A stretch of DNA of 64,000 nucleotides from assembly GCA_046462535.1 (NCBI GenBank), contig JBKGVF010000020.1:234553-298552 (forward strand), written 5' to 3'. The notes under the pieces were generated by a model. The model made no database searches, was not told the origin of the DNA, and worked only from the letters and a program-made list of their open reading frames with translations. Made by a program: the position numbers and the translations under genes. The stretch is from JAAZCI01 sp046462535. GTDB taxonomy: Bacteria > Pseudomonadota > Gammaproteobacteria > Cardiobacteriales > Wohlfahrtiimonadaceae. Position 1 is the first letter of the stretch; each line of letters begins with the position of its first letter. Below are positions 18,245 through 28,038 of the stretch, one piece after another.

Positions 18245-19312
18245 TTACTCATCCTTCTTAGATAAAGCCTCTTCAAGCTGACGAACCCGCTCAAATAGAT
18301 CACCTAATCGTTTTATATTTCCTGTTGTTTTCAACCACTCCCGATTCTCCATCATCGGTGAAGGTGAAGAGTAGATTTTGCCCGCTTTTAACGAATGAGA
18401 GACATTGGTTCCCCCCGTTACAATGGCACCATCCTCGATTGTTATATGCCCATTTACACCCACACCTCCTCCAATTAGAACATTGCTTCCTATCTTGGTG
18501 GAGCCTGCAATGCCTGTATAACCTGCAATGACTGTATCTTCTCCAACAGTACAGTTATGCCCTAGCTGGACGTGGTTATCAATTTTAGAGCCGCGGCCCA
18601 CAACAGTATCCTCAATCGCACCTCGATCAATACTGGTATTTGCCCCGATATTTACATCATCATGGAGAATCACCCGTCCTAACTGTGCAACCTCTATATA
18701 CCCCTCTTTAGCGCGAGCAAAGCCAAATCCTTCTGCACCAATCACCGCACCAGGGTTGAGAATCACACGATCCCCAATATGACAATTGTAACGAACCGTA
18801 ACATGGGAGAAGAAGTAACACTCTCTACCGACTGTTACATCTTTCTCAATCACAACATGAGCATCGATATAGCTACCGGCTCCAATATGGCAATTTTCAC
18901 CAATAATCGCATATGGTCCAACCGTAACCCCCTCTTCAAGATGGGCACTCTCTGCAATTATAGCGGTGGGATCTATACCTCGATAATGGGTATAATCCTC
19001 TTTAAAGAGCTGGGTAATATATCCCCAAGCGACATGGGTCTCATCACATACTAAGCCAGCTCCCGTCAAATATTTAGCATTCCGCTCGTTAACTAAAACG
19101 GCACTCGCCTCTGTTCCCTCAAGATAACGACGATAACGAGGGTTATGGACAAACGAGATAGTCCCCTTCATCCCATTCTGAATTGTAGAGAGTCCTGAAA
19201 TTACCTCTTCTCCCTCTCCAACTAACTCTACCGTCAATCCTTTCTCAACCAGATATTGATAGATCTCTTTAAGGGTAATCTGCTCCACACGCTTTTCACT
19301 ATTGCTCATCAA
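18245..19312 (-). CDS. lpxD: UDP-3-O-acyl-glucosamine N-acyltransferase LpxD
   Basis: Third step of lipid A synthesis, adding the N-linked hydroxyacyl chain. The 355 residues have the N-terminal uridine-binding domain (about 10-105), a long left-handed beta-helix with GAVIGAEGFGFA and DNHVQLGHNCTVG containing the catalytic His, and a C-terminal helix (VRQLEEALSKKDE). Start at 19312 or the next ATG at 19309; either overlaps the skp end by about 11-14 bases, so coupling is likely. Confidence 0.97.
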   Translation of the reverse strand: MMSNSEKRVEQITLKEIYQYLVEKGLTVELVGEGEEVISGLSTIQNGMKGTISFVHNPRYRRYLEGTEASAVLVNERNAKYLTGAGLVCDETHVAWGYITQLFKEDYTHYRGIDPTAIIAESAHLEEGVTVGPYAIIGENCHIGAGSYIDAHVVIEKDVTVGRECYFFSHVTVRYNCHIGDRVILNPGAVIGAEGFGFARAKEGYIEVAQLGRVILHDDVNIGANTSIDRGAIEDTVVGRGSKIDNHVQLGHNCTVGEDTVIAGYTGIAGSTKIGSNVLIGGGVGVNGHITIEDGAIVTGGTNVSHSLKAGKIYSSPSPMMENREWLKTTGNIKRLGDLFERVRQLEEALSKKDE

Positions 19313-19817
19313 ACTCTTCCGTTAATAGATTAAAAATTCGGTCGGTAAGATTTAGCTCCTCTTTCGAGTAGACCAATCCCGACTCAAGAATCAGATCATA
19401 ACCATTCTGATCGGCATAGGTTAAGATGGCATCATTGATCCGTCGCTGCATTTTGTAGAGTTCCTCATTCTTTCTTAGATTATACTCTTGCCGAAATTCA
19501 TCACTGAGGCGCGCAAACTCCCGTTCTAAATTGAGAATCTCTCGCTCTAATGTGCGCAGCTGGTCGATATCATCACCTGCTTGCAATAATTGAGTCCGAA
19601 CCTGATCAATATTATTGCGTCGCTCAATTAAGACCTTATCTTTATCGAGGAACTCCTTATCGAGCATTGCAATGACGTCAATATATCCTGAATAACGCTC
19701 TAGCAACTGGTGACTATCGACAATCCCAATCTTAAGGGGAATCTCTTTGGTAGTACCAACTCCCACCATACTAAACATAAGAAGCAGTAATGCTGCAAAC
19801 TGCTTAATAGGACCCAT
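19299..19817 (-). CDS. skp: Periplasmic chaperone Skp (OmpH)
   Basis: Trimeric periplasmic chaperone holding unfolded outer-membrane proteins for BamA. After a signal peptide (hydrophobic stretch FAALLLLMFSMVGVG) comes IGIVDSHQLLERY and a long coiled coil rich in Glu, Arg and Leu (about 50-140), ending YDLILESGLVYSK, a typical Skp/OmpH C terminus. The frame is open to an ATG at 19847 directly after the bamA stop, but the ATG at 19817 has a better purine-rich site and puts the signal sequence at the terminus, so I prefer it (172 residues against 182). bamA-skp-lpxD order is standard. Confidence 0.93.
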   Translation of the reverse strand: MGPIKQFAALLLLMFSMVGVGTTKEIPLKIGIVDSHQLLERYSGYIDVIAMLDKEFLDKDKVLIERRNNIDQVRTQLLQAGDDIDQLRTLEREILNLEREFARLSDEFRQEYNLRKNEELYKMQRRINDAILTYADQNGYDLILESGLVYSKEELNLTDRIFNLLTEEFDEQ

Positions 19818-19847
19818 CACCCCTACCCTTTTATGCTCTCCACTCAT

Positions 19848-22181
19848 CTAGAAAGGTACTCCAATTGAGAACTGGAAGGCTTGTGTTCGATCTTCATCCT
19901 TTTTATTAAGGGGTTTAGCATATGAGAAAGAGAGTGGTCCCATCGGAGAGAGCCAGACAAAAGAGACTCCGGCTGAATAACGTAGATCTTTAGCCTCAAA
20001 ATCGCTCTTACGATTATAGACCTGTCCACCATCGATAAAAGTGCTCCAGCGAAGATTATTATTATCTGCAAAGCCAGGAACTTTCATCACTAACTCTGCA
20101 GTACCATTAACTCTAAGGGCTCCCCCTTTTGAAGCACCATTACGATACCTCTCTCCAAGCGAGCTACCTCGGTAACCACGGACAGTACGTAACCCCCCCG
20201 CATAGAAGTTTTCATAGAAGGGTAAGCGATCGGTTTTGCCATACCCCTCCCCCATCATAATATCGCCACGCAATGTGAAGACATAATCCTCATTATCGAA
20301 GAGAGGGAAGTAACTTTGATGTCTATAGTAGAGTTTATAGAACTCATCACCTGAACCTGGTAGCGTTCCCGATAGGGCCACTGAGTTTAATGTTCCACTT
20401 GAGGCAAAAACGGTACGGTTACGGGTATCTCGAGTCAGTGAGAGCGAAGTGCGATATAGGTTTCGACTCTTCTTATAGATCGGTGTCTCATTACTACAAT
20501 AACCGCTCCCAATAGGGGATTCTGTACAACTACCACCCAACTCATTAACAATCTCAATAGGTGAGGTACGGGTTGTTTTATGCTTTAACTTCTCATACCC
20601 AATATCGAGATTAATATCAGAATATTCAGATAGGGGGTAACCAAAATGAAGCATGGCACTATACCCATCTTGTAGATAGTCACCGGTGTTGTTGTAATCA
20701 TGCTTCTCTTTAGAGTAACTTAGTGAGACTCCCGCACTGATCCCCTCTTTAGTAAAGTAGGGATCGGTGTAGCTAATCATAAAGTTTTGTCCACTATCAT
20801 CAAAATCTCCATAAACAGAGAGATGATGGCCGGTCCCCATAAAGTTTGGTTGATCAAAACCAGCATTCATCCCAAACTTACTCTCTTGACCATAGCTCAA
20901 TCCAAGCGTGATACTACCCGCGCCACGCTCCTTCACCCGATAGGTTAAATCCACCTGATCATGATCTACAGGTTCAATGCCCACCTCAACATCTTCAACA
21001 TGGGGCAGTCGTTGAATCCGCACTTTAGAGCGGTCAATATCTCTGGTTACGAAGGTACTCCCCTCCATCTGCCGGATCTCACGACGAAAAACATTATCTT
21101 GCGTTCGCTCATTACCGACAATATTAATCCGACGCACATAAGAGCGCTCCCCTGCATCAACCGCAAAGACAAAATCAACGATATTCTTCTCTTCATCTAT
21201 GGTTGGAATCGCATTAACACGCGCTAGGGCAAAGCCCTCATCTCCTAAACGATCTTCAATGGCTTTAATGGAGTCTTGAACATATTTTAACCGGTAATGC
21301 TTCCCAGGTTTAATCACAACCTCTTTAAGTAGCTCCTCTTTATCAAGCGGGAAGAGACCTACAACATCAAATGACCCAAATTTATAACGCTCCCCTTCAT
21401 CGACTGCAATATCAAGGTAGAGATTCTCTCGATCTGCTGTTAATGATGCTGCGGTATAGTTAACCTCCGCTTGCATATAACCACGATTTTTGTAGAACTC
21501 TTCAATAGCAGTAATATCTTGCTCAATAGCGATAGGGTTATACTTATCCTTGCCACTAAAAATCGTACCAAAACCAGATTTGCGAATCCCTGTCTGATTA
21601 ATTAGTCGACGGGCGCGATAAGCCTCATTACCTGTGATATTAATCTCACGTATTTTCGCACTCTTCCCTTCTGAAAAGGTAAAATCTAATCCTACACGGT
21701 TACGGGGTAATTCACGTACATGAACGTCAATATCGATGGCATATTTTCCACGCCCCTCATACGCCTTCAACATATGATTTTTTGCAGCGTGAATCTTACC
21801 TGGACTATAGAGTTGCCCCTCATAGACACCGATGGTGCGTAACATCTCTTTTAGATTCTTATCCTTAACATCCTTGTTAGCGATAAATTGAAGATCGGCA
21901 ATAACAGGATACTCCACCACATCGATCACTAAGGTGCTTCCCACCCGTCGAACCGATACATCTTGAAAGAGCTCTGTTGCATAGAGCTTTCGAATCGCCT
22001 CTTGAATATTTCCCCGCTGCGATCCTGCTGTAGGATCCATATTAAGGGTGGCAAAGACTGTTGTGGCATCGAGATACTCTAAACCCTCAACACGTACATC
22101 ACTAACTTGGTAATTTTGGGGATAGGCTATTGCTGCGGTGAGCAATAATCCCAAAAGGCTCTTTCTCATCTTCAAAACCAT
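19848..22181 (-). CDS. bamA: Outer-membrane protein assembly factor BamA
   Basis: Essential Omp85 insertase for outer-membrane beta-barrels. The 777 residues contain a signal peptide (about 1-22), five POTRA domains (about 23-425; each opens with motifs like YQVSDVRVEGLEYL or YVRRINIVGNERTQD), and a 16-strand barrel with GGLRTVRGYRGSSLGER (the VRGF/Y motif of extracellular loop 6) and a C-terminal strand ending in Phe (FQFSIGVPF). An insertion with two cysteines near residues 550-565 (GSCTES and YCSNE) falls in a predicted loop of the barrel. Confidence 0.97.
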   Translation of the reverse strand: MVLKMRKSLLGLLLTAAIAYPQNYQVSDVRVEGLEYLDATTVFATLNMDPTAGSQRGNIQEAIRKLYATELFQDVSVRRVGSTLVIDVVEYPVIADLQFIANKDVKDKNLKEMLRTIGVYEGQLYSPGKIHAAKNHMLKAYEGRGKYAIDIDVHVRELPRNRVGLDFTFSEGKSAKIREINITGNEAYRARRLINQTGIRKSGFGTIFSGKDKYNPIAIEQDITAIEEFYKNRGYMQAEVNYTAASLTADRENLYLDIAVDEGERYKFGSFDVVGLFPLDKEELLKEVVIKPGKHYRLKYVQDSIKAIEDRLGDEGFALARVNAIPTIDEEKNIVDFVFAVDAGERSYVRRINIVGNERTQDNVFRREIRQMEGSTFVTRDIDRSKVRIQRLPHVEDVEVGIEPVDHDQVDLTYRVKERGAGSITLGLSYGQESKFGMNAGFDQPNFMGTGHHLSVYGDFDDSGQNFMISYTDPYFTKEGISAGVSLSYSKEKHDYNNTGDYLQDGYSAMLHFGYPLSEYSDINLDIGYEKLKHKTTRTSPIEIVNELGGSCTESPIGSGYCSNETPIYKKSRNLYRTSLSLTRDTRNRTVFASSGTLNSVALSGTLPGSGDEFYKLYYRHQSYFPLFDNEDYVFTLRGDIMMGEGYGKTDRLPFYENFYAGGLRTVRGYRGSSLGERYRNGASKGGALRVNGTAELVMKVPGFADNNNLRWSTFIDGGQVYNRKSDFEAKDLRYSAGVSFVWLSPMGPLSFSYAKPLNKKDEDRTQAFQFSIGVPF

Positions 22182-22269
22182 TTCTCTTCTCTAAAAGTCC
22201 ATCTATTCATTGGGCTAAAACGTAAACAATATACCTAATTAGCGTCGACAATTCTATTTAATTAATATC

Positions 22270-23643
22270 TTAAAACCAACGGGTCACATCAAAATAGAGC
22301 ACTAGTAACATAAAGCCGATGATAAAGAAGAACCCTAGCTGCATCGTCATCTCTGCTAGCCGTTTTGGGATTCGATCACGACCAACAAGCCCCTCAATAG
22401 CAAAACCTACTAACCGCCCACCATCTAAAATAGGGAGCGGTAGAAGATTAATCATCCCAATATTGATACTCAAGAGGGCTAAAAGGTGTATAAACTGTAC
22501 CACCCCCATCTTAATGCTCTTTCCGGCAATATCTGCAATGGTTAGCGGGCCTGCCATCATATTTAGATGAACCTCCCCCTTGATCATCCGATAGATAATC
22601 TTAAAGAGAAAGAGTGAGCCCTCATAAGTCTTCTCGGCAGCTAATCTTAATGCAGCTAATGGATTATATTTCTGATCTACCAACAGCGACTGCATCTCCT
22701 GTCGCAGCTCGTCAGTAATCTCACTCTGAATCCCTAATAGATAACGCCCCTCATCATCAGCCTCTAAGCGGTAAGGAGATTCATAGAGCACCCCATTACG
22801 CTCCACTGATAAGACCCCCTCAAACTCCTCGGCTGCGATTAGTTGATTGAGCGTTCGCGGAATATCATTCCACTCTGTAATGGGCACTCCCCCTAACGAA
22901 TGCATCATATCACCAGCTTTAACCCCTGCTCGATCAGCAACACCATTGGGAATCACGGCGCCAACTAAAGGGGGAATCTTAGGTAGGTAGAGACGAAAAC
23001 CGAGCTCAGCATTCAGATCTGTCTTAGCCTCAAGTCGAAGTGGCCCCTCTAACTCAATCACACCAACGTTATATGACCCATTTCGGAGATACTCTATCTC
23101 TGCTCGACCATCACCAAGATGCTCAATTAACTTCTCCCCTAAATCTCCAATTGTTACAATTGTCGATCCATCAACCGAGGTAATTAAGTCCCCTGCCTCC
23201 AGCCCCGCTGTGGCAAATGGTGTTCCCACATCAGGCTGATCGATATAGGCCTTGTATGAGGGGATTCCAGTCATATAGAGCCCCCACAATAGTAGAAACG
23301 CTAAAAGAAGATTCGCTCCAGGCCCTGCAATAACAACAGCTGCTCGCTTCCAAAGTGGTTGCGCATTAAAAGTTTGCCCCATCTCCTCACTATTAACTTG
23401 ATGAAGACGCTCATCGAGCATCTCTACATAGCCACCCAGTGGAATCATACCAATACGATAATTGACCCCATCAGCGCCATGACGCTGCCAGATAGTTTTA
23501 CCAAACCCAATACTAAAGGTGAGTACTTTAAATCCTAATTTACGGGCAACGTAATAGTGGCCAAACTCATGGATAGTCACCAAGACACCCATCAGTAAGA
23601 GAAAACCGAAAAGAGAGTAAAATATACCGACAATCCACTCCAT
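22270..23643 (-). CDS. rseP: Site-2 protease RseP
   Basis: Inner-membrane zinc protease that cuts anti-sigma factor RseA and remnant signal peptides. The zinc motif HEFGH (25-29) lies in the first membrane helix, two periplasmic PDZ domains follow (about 125-290, with VADRAGVKAGDMM in the second), and the third conserved motif NLLPLPILDGG sits in the C-terminal membrane part. 457 residues against 450 in E. coli. Its start overlaps the dxr stop by one base (TAATG). Confidence 0.97.
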   Translation of the reverse strand: MEWIVGIFYSLFGFLLLMGVLVTIHEFGHYYVARKLGFKVLTFSIGFGKTIWQRHGADGVNYRIGMIPLGGYVEMLDERLHQVNSEEMGQTFNAQPLWKRAAVVIAGPGANLLLAFLLLWGLYMTGIPSYKAYIDQPDVGTPFATAGLEAGDLITSVDGSTIVTIGDLGEKLIEHLGDGRAEIEYLRNGSYNVGVIELEGPLRLEAKTDLNAELGFRLYLPKIPPLVGAVIPNGVADRAGVKAGDMMHSLGGVPITEWNDIPRTLNQLIAAEEFEGVLSVERNGVLYESPYRLEADDEGRYLLGIQSEITDELRQEMQSLLVDQKYNPLAALRLAAEKTYEGSLFLFKIIYRMIKGEVHLNMMAGPLTIADIAGKSIKMGVVQFIHLLALLSINIGMINLLPLPILDGGRLVGFAIEGLVGRDRIPKRLAEMTMQLGFFFIIGFMLLVLYFDVTRWF

Positions 23644-24827
23644 TAATATTCACCTATGCCCTTTGCAATCTGATCGTGAGTAATCCTTCGTACCTTCTGA
23701 TCATATGCCAATAACGCCTCCTCATCAGGGAGTGATTGGGAAGGTAACTGGTTAAGTAACCGCTCTAGCTGCTCAGCAATGGCTAGATAGGGAATTTTTT
23801 CTGTTAAAAATGCATCTACCAGCACCTCGTTGGCCGCATTAAGGGCCACCAATGCGCTTGCTCCTTCCGCTAACGCCTCTTCTGCTAAGCGTAATGCGGG
23901 AAAGCGGATTAAATCTGGCGCTTCAAAATCAAGACGCCCAATCTCAATCAGATCTAGCATCTCTGCCCCTGATGGGATACGATCCGGATAGCCTAAGGCG
24001 TGAGCGATAGGGATACTCATATCCGCCGCTCCTAACTGTGCAAGAAGAGATCCATCTCGATAAGCAACCAAAGAATGAATTATACTTTGAGGATGAATCA
24101 ACACCTCAATCTGATCGCTAGGCATCTGAAAGAGAAAGTGGGCTTCGATAAACTCAAGCCCTTTATTCATCAAAGTAGAGGAATCGATAGTTACCTTCGG
24201 GCCCATCGACCAATTAGGATGAGCAAGCGCCTCCGCTACCGTCACCTTAGCTAGCTGCTCGTGAGTATAGGTACGAAACGGACCACCAGAGGCAGTCAAG
24301 ATCAATCGGTCAACACCAGAGAGAGTCGCCTCACCCCCCTCTTTCGGCAGACATTGGAAAAGGGCATTATGCTCACTATCGATGGGTAAAATCTCTGCCT
24401 TAAAGCGCGCCACCTCCGCCATAAAGAGTGCTCCCCCAACAACTAAGGTCTCTTTATTAGCCAGCAAAATTCGCTTACCTGCCCGAACAGCTGCTAAGCT
24501 CGAGAGCAACCCCTTTGCACCAACAATAGCAGCAACGACAGTCTCGATCTCACCATCTGCCATAAGTGCAATAAGCTCCTCCTCTCCAGCTAATATCTGA
24601 CTTGAGATCCCCTCCTCACAGCAGCGCCTCTTTAACTGAAGAGCTGCATCAGGATCTACCATAACAACATACTTCGGTGAGAACTCGCGGCAGATCGCTA
24701 ACATCCCTTCAACATTTTGATGCGCGACTGCTGAGTGAAGCTGAAAACGATGAGGATTATTGCGAATAACCGCTAAGGTTGAAGAACCGATGGAGCCTGT
24801 TGCCCCTAAAATTGAGATCTGTTGCAT
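23643..24827 (-). CDS. dxr: 1-deoxy-D-xylulose 5-phosphate reductoisomerase
   Basis: NADPH-dependent conversion of DXP to MEP, second step of the non-mevalonate isoprenoid pathway. The 394 residues begin with the nucleotide-binding loop ILGATGSIGSSTL, then LANKETLVVGG, PIDSEHNALFQCL with metal ligands, LTASGGPFR, and KVTIDSSTLMNKGLE with the Asp/Ser/Asn/Lys substrate site. One-base overlaps with both cdsA and rseP suggest a tight operon; the isoprenoid product feeds UppS nearby. Confidence 0.98.
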   Translation of the reverse strand: MQQISILGATGSIGSSTLAVIRNNPHRFQLHSAVAHQNVEGMLAICREFSPKYVVMVDPDAALQLKRRCCEEGISSQILAGEEELIALMADGEIETVVAAIVGAKGLLSSLAAVRAGKRILLANKETLVVGGALFMAEVARFKAEILPIDSEHNALFQCLPKEGGEATLSGVDRLILTASGGPFRTYTHEQLAKVTVAEALAHPNWSMGPKVTIDSSTLMNKGLEFIEAHFLFQMPSDQIEVLIHPQSIIHSLVAYRDGSLLAQLGAADMSIPIAHALGYPDRIPSGAEMLDLIEIGRLDFEAPDLIRFPALRLAEEALAEGASALVALNAANEVLVDAFLTEKIPYLAIAEQLERLLNQLPSQSLPDEEALLAYDQKVRRITHDQIAKGIGEY

Positions 24828-25663
24828 TAATTTATAAACTTTAAAAGGATAAGACCAGAGACAAAGAGAGGGGCTGCCGCTGTTAGCGCATCAATACGAT
24901 CGAGAATCCCCCCATGCCCAGGAAGAATCGAGCCACTATCTTTAACCCCCCGATAACGTTTAACGACACTCTCAAAGAGGTCACCCGAAATTGAGGCGGG
25001 GACAATAATAATATTAAGAAGCAGGTAGTAGAAGACCTTAATCCCCTCTCCTCCGTAGACTCCAAAAAAGAGCCAGGTAAAGAGAAGACTCAATAATAAT
25101 CCACCTAAGGCCCCTTCTATCGTCTTTCCTGGGCTGATAGAGCGAGCTAACTTATGTCGTCCAAAGGCTCGTCCCGAAAAGTAAGCGCCACTATCTGCAA
25201 TCGCAATAAGCAGAATAAGGTAGACCAGCAACCCTGTATCCTCTGCATGAAGATAGATTAATGCGCTTGCTAACCCTAGAAGAGTCACGACGCTTAAGGT
25301 GAGTAGAACGCCTCTGTTGGTGAGCCAAAGAGCCGTACCTTGACTGTAACGAATTAGAATCAGAGGCATCAAGAGCCAAATCACAACATGGGGAGCAAAG
25401 CCATAGAGCATCCAATCATTTCGTAACCAATTAAAATTGATTGAGAAGATCATCGCCAGTAATGCTCCGGCAAGCAGTAGCAGTCCTCCAAAGAGATAGA
25501 GCTGCCCTCCTCGCCCCTTTAGATTGAGGAGGTTACGCCACTCACCGAAACCGAGCGCTCCGACAAGAAAGACTAAAAGGGCGAAGTAGTGAGTATCTAG
25601 ATAGAGTATTGCGGCAAAAACCGCAATAACCAGAATAATTCCCGTAATAATCCGTTCTTTCAT
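24827..25663 (-). CDS. cdsA: Phosphatidate cytidylyltransferase CdsA
   Basis: Makes CDP-diacylglycerol, precursor of all phospholipids, at the inner membrane. The 278 residues have about eight membrane helices and the family signature near the C terminus: DSGAYFSGRAFGRHK, ISPGKTIEGALGG, GDLFESVVKRYRGVKDSG, then LPGHGGILDRIDAL. Length matches E. coli CdsA (285). 23 bases after uppS; one-base overlap with dxr. Confidence 0.97.
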   Translation of the reverse strand: MKERIITGIILVIAVFAAILYLDTHYFALLVFLVGALGFGEWRNLLNLKGRGGQLYLFGGLLLLAGALLAMIFSINFNWLRNDWMLYGFAPHVVIWLLMPLILIRYSQGTALWLTNRGVLLTLSVVTLLGLASALIYLHAEDTGLLVYLILLIAIADSGAYFSGRAFGRHKLARSISPGKTIEGALGGLLLSLLFTWLFFGVYGGEGIKVFYYLLLNIIIVPASISGDLFESVVKRYRGVKDSGSILPGHGGILDRIDALTAAAPLFVSGLILLKFIN

Positions 25664-25686
25664 AATATCCTTTAATGTAGATCCTA

Positions 25687-26397
25687 TTAACGCCCACCAA
25701 AACGGCGATCCCGTTCAGCGTACGCTGCTAATGCTTCGGCAAATTGAGTCTCACCAAATTCTGGCCAATGGCATTCGGTAAAGTAGAGCTCAGCATAGGC
25801 TAATTGCCATAAAAGAAAGTTACTTAATCGTAACTCCCCACTGGTACGGATCAGCAGATCAACCTCTGGTAGATCGGGTAGATAGAGCTCCTGCGCAAAA
25901 CGCTCCTCGGTAATCTCGTCAAGGGAGATCTCCCCCTTGAGAAGGGCTGATCCTAATGATTTTGTCGCATCAACAATTTCGGCGCGACTACCATAATTAA
26001 GCGCAATAACCAGGTGGAGTGCATCATTCTCTTTAGTACGTTCTTTTGCCCGTGCAAGCTGCTCTTGAAGCGCCGGTGGCAACCCTTGAAGTTGCCCAAT
26101 AAAAGAGAGCTTAACACCCTGCTTATGCAGTGCATCAAGCTCTTTCACTAAGGTCTTAAAGAGCAGATCCATCAGATAGCTCACCTCCTGCTGAGGGCGC
26201 TTCCAATTTTCGGTGGAGAAGGCATAGACAGTCAACACCTCCACCTGATGCGTTAACGCAGCTTTCACAACCCGCTTAACGGATTTGACCCCCTCGCGAT
26301 GACCGAGAGCTCGTGCAATCTGATTTCGCTCTGCCCAGCGTCCATTTCCATCCATTATGATGGCAACGTGACGGCATGCTTTCTCTTGAGTCTTCAC
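25687..26397 (-). CDS. uppS: Undecaprenyl diphosphate synthase
   Basis: cis-Prenyltransferase making the C55 lipid carrier for murein and O-antigen. In 236 residues: HVAIIMDGNGRWAE with the catalytic Asp, then GHREGVKSVKRV, LTVYAFSTENWKRP, NYGSRAEIVDA, and the C-terminal DLLIRTSGELRLSNFLLWQLAYAEL region. Sits in the classical frr-uppS-cdsA-dxr-rseP-bamA order. Confidence 0.98.
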   Translation of the reverse strand: MKTQEKACRHVAIIMDGNGRWAERNQIARALGHREGVKSVKRVVKAALTHQVEVLTVYAFSTENWKRPQQEVSYLMDLLFKTLVKELDALHKQGVKLSFIGQLQGLPPALQEQLARAKERTKENDALHLVIALNYGSRAEIVDATKSLGSALLKGEISLDEITEERFAQELYLPDLPEVDLLIRTSGELRLSNFLLWQLAYAELYFTECHWPEFGETQFAEALAAYAERDRRFGGR

Positions 26398-26406
26398 AAT
26401 TGACGT

Positions 26407-26964
26407 TTAGATCTCCATTAACTCTTCTTCTTTAGCGGCAAGAAGCTTATCAATCTCACCCATCGTAGCATCTGTAATCTTCTGCACCTCCTCCTCAGAG
26501 CGGCGAAGGATATCTTCAGAGATCTCCCCTTCTTTCTCTAAATCCTGCAGACTCTGATTTGCATCACGACGCACATTACGCACTGCTACGCGAGCATTCT
26601 CCCCCTCGCCACGAACAACACGAACCAGCTCTTTACGGCGCTCTTCAGTAAGTGCTGGAAGTGGGATACGGATCAGCTTGCCTGTTGTGGCGGGATTTAA
26701 TCCTAAATCACTATCGAGGATCGCTTTCTCTATCGGCCCTACCATTGAATCCTCCCATGGACTAACCCCTAAGGTTCGCGCATCTTGGACTGTCACATTC
26801 GCTACCTGTGTTAAGGGGGTCATCGAGCCATAATACTCCACCTCGATATGATCAAGTAAACTGGTATGGGCCCGACCTGTGCGGATCTTAACTAATGCAG
26901 AGCTTAAACTCTCCACCGAACGTCCCATACGTTGTTTAGCATCTTTAATTATCTCATTAACCAT
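26407..26964 (-). CDS. frr: Ribosome recycling factor
   Basis: Splits post-termination ribosomes with EF-G. The frame is open to 27030, but ATG at 26964 is preceded by AGAGGAGAAAG and yields 185 residues, the E. coli length. Seen: KMxxSVxxL-like start (AKQRMGRSVESLSSAL), KIRTGRAHTSLLDHI, TVQDARTLGVSPWEDSM, GLNPATTGKLIRIPLPALTEERR, and NVRRDANQ. Ten bases before uppS on the same strand. Confidence 0.97.
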   Translation of the reverse strand: MVNEIIKDAKQRMGRSVESLSSALVKIRTGRAHTSLLDHIEVEYYGSMTPLTQVANVTVQDARTLGVSPWEDSMVGPIEKAILDSDLGLNPATTGKLIRIPLPALTEERRKELVRVVRGEGENARVAVRNVRRDANQSLQDLEKEGEISEDILRRSEEEVQKITDATMGEIDKLLAAKEEELMEI

Positions 26965-27149
26965 GATTACTCTTTCTCCTCTAATAGAAAATTCTTTAAT
27001 AACAGTAGCTGAATCAGAGCCCATCTCCACTGCACCATCAGAAAGAGATTAACAGTAGGAGAGGATGATCAGAGCGAGCCCATTATGACCCCGTAACCGA
27101 TCAATTCTAAACGGCTCTAATGATTTATATTTACTTAACCTGATCTACA

Positions 27150-27887
27150 CTACTCTTCCGATACCAATGTTCCAACCGACTCACCTTTAACAACACGGAT
27201 GAGATCGCCAGGATTGAAAATATTGAAAACCTTGATTGGAAGATCATTCTCTTTACACATCACTAATGCTGTTGCATCCATAACACCAAGATTCTTCTGT
27301 AATGCCTCGGTATAGGTAATATGATCATAACGGGTTGCTGTGGGGTCCTTCATAGGATCTGCAGTATAGACCCCATCAACTTTTGTCGCCTTTAACATAA
27401 TCTCAGCATTGATCTCAATTGCCCGCAAAGCAGCAGCTGAGTCTGTTGTGAAGAATGGATTACCTGTTCCGGCTGCAAAGATCGTGACCCGCTTCTTCTC
27501 TAAATGACGTACCGCTCGGCGACGAAGATAATCTTCACATACCTCATTAATACGGATAGCACTCATCACACGAACATAGACATCTCTCTGCTCTAATGCA
27601 TCTTGCATCGCCAGTGAGTTCATGACCGTTGCCAACATCCCCATATGATCGCCAGCAACACGATCCATACCAGCCTCTGCTAAGCCCGCTCCTCTGAAGA
27701 TATTACCCCCGCCAATAACCACACCAACTTCTACACCTAACTCAGTTAACCCCTTAATCTCATCGGCGATGCGCCCGATTGTTGCCGGATCGATACCATA
27801 ATCTGCATCCCCCATAAGAGCTTCACCACTGAGTTTTAGAAGGATACGCTTATACTTTGGACCGGTATTTTCCATTACTTGATTCAC
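27150..27887 (-). CDS. pyrH: UMP kinase PyrH
   Basis: Phosphorylates UMP to UDP, hexameric and regulated by GTP/UTP in bacteria. The 245 residues of the amino-acid-kinase fold show RILLKLSGEALMGD, VVIGGGNIFRG, DHMGMLATVMNSLAMQD, FAAGTGNPFFTTDSAAALRA and KATKVDGVYTADPMKDPTA. In E. coli the order is rpsB-tsf-pyrH-frr; here frr follows but rpsB and tsf are not upstream, where ubiK sits instead. Confidence 0.98.
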   Translation of the reverse strand: MNQVMENTGPKYKRILLKLSGEALMGDADYGIDPATIGRIADEIKGLTELGVEVGVVIGGGNIFRGAGLAEAGMDRVAGDHMGMLATVMNSLAMQDALEQRDVYVRVMSAIRINEVCEDYLRRRAVRHLEKKRVTIFAAGTGNPFFTTDSAAALRAIEINAEIMLKATKVDGVYTADPMKDPTATRYDHITYTEALQKNLGVMDATALVMCKENDLPIKVFNIFNPGDLIRVVKGESVGTLVSEE

Positions 27888-28038
27888 CTTTAGATCGTTT
27901 CTGATAAAAAAGAGCTATGAGCTCTATAAATAGATTATTTGAGCCACAATTTTAGTCTATTTTACTTCAATTTAACAGGAGGGAGCGATTAATCTTCTGT
28001 GTGATTATTACCAATAGAGAGAGCTCTATTGAGCCTGA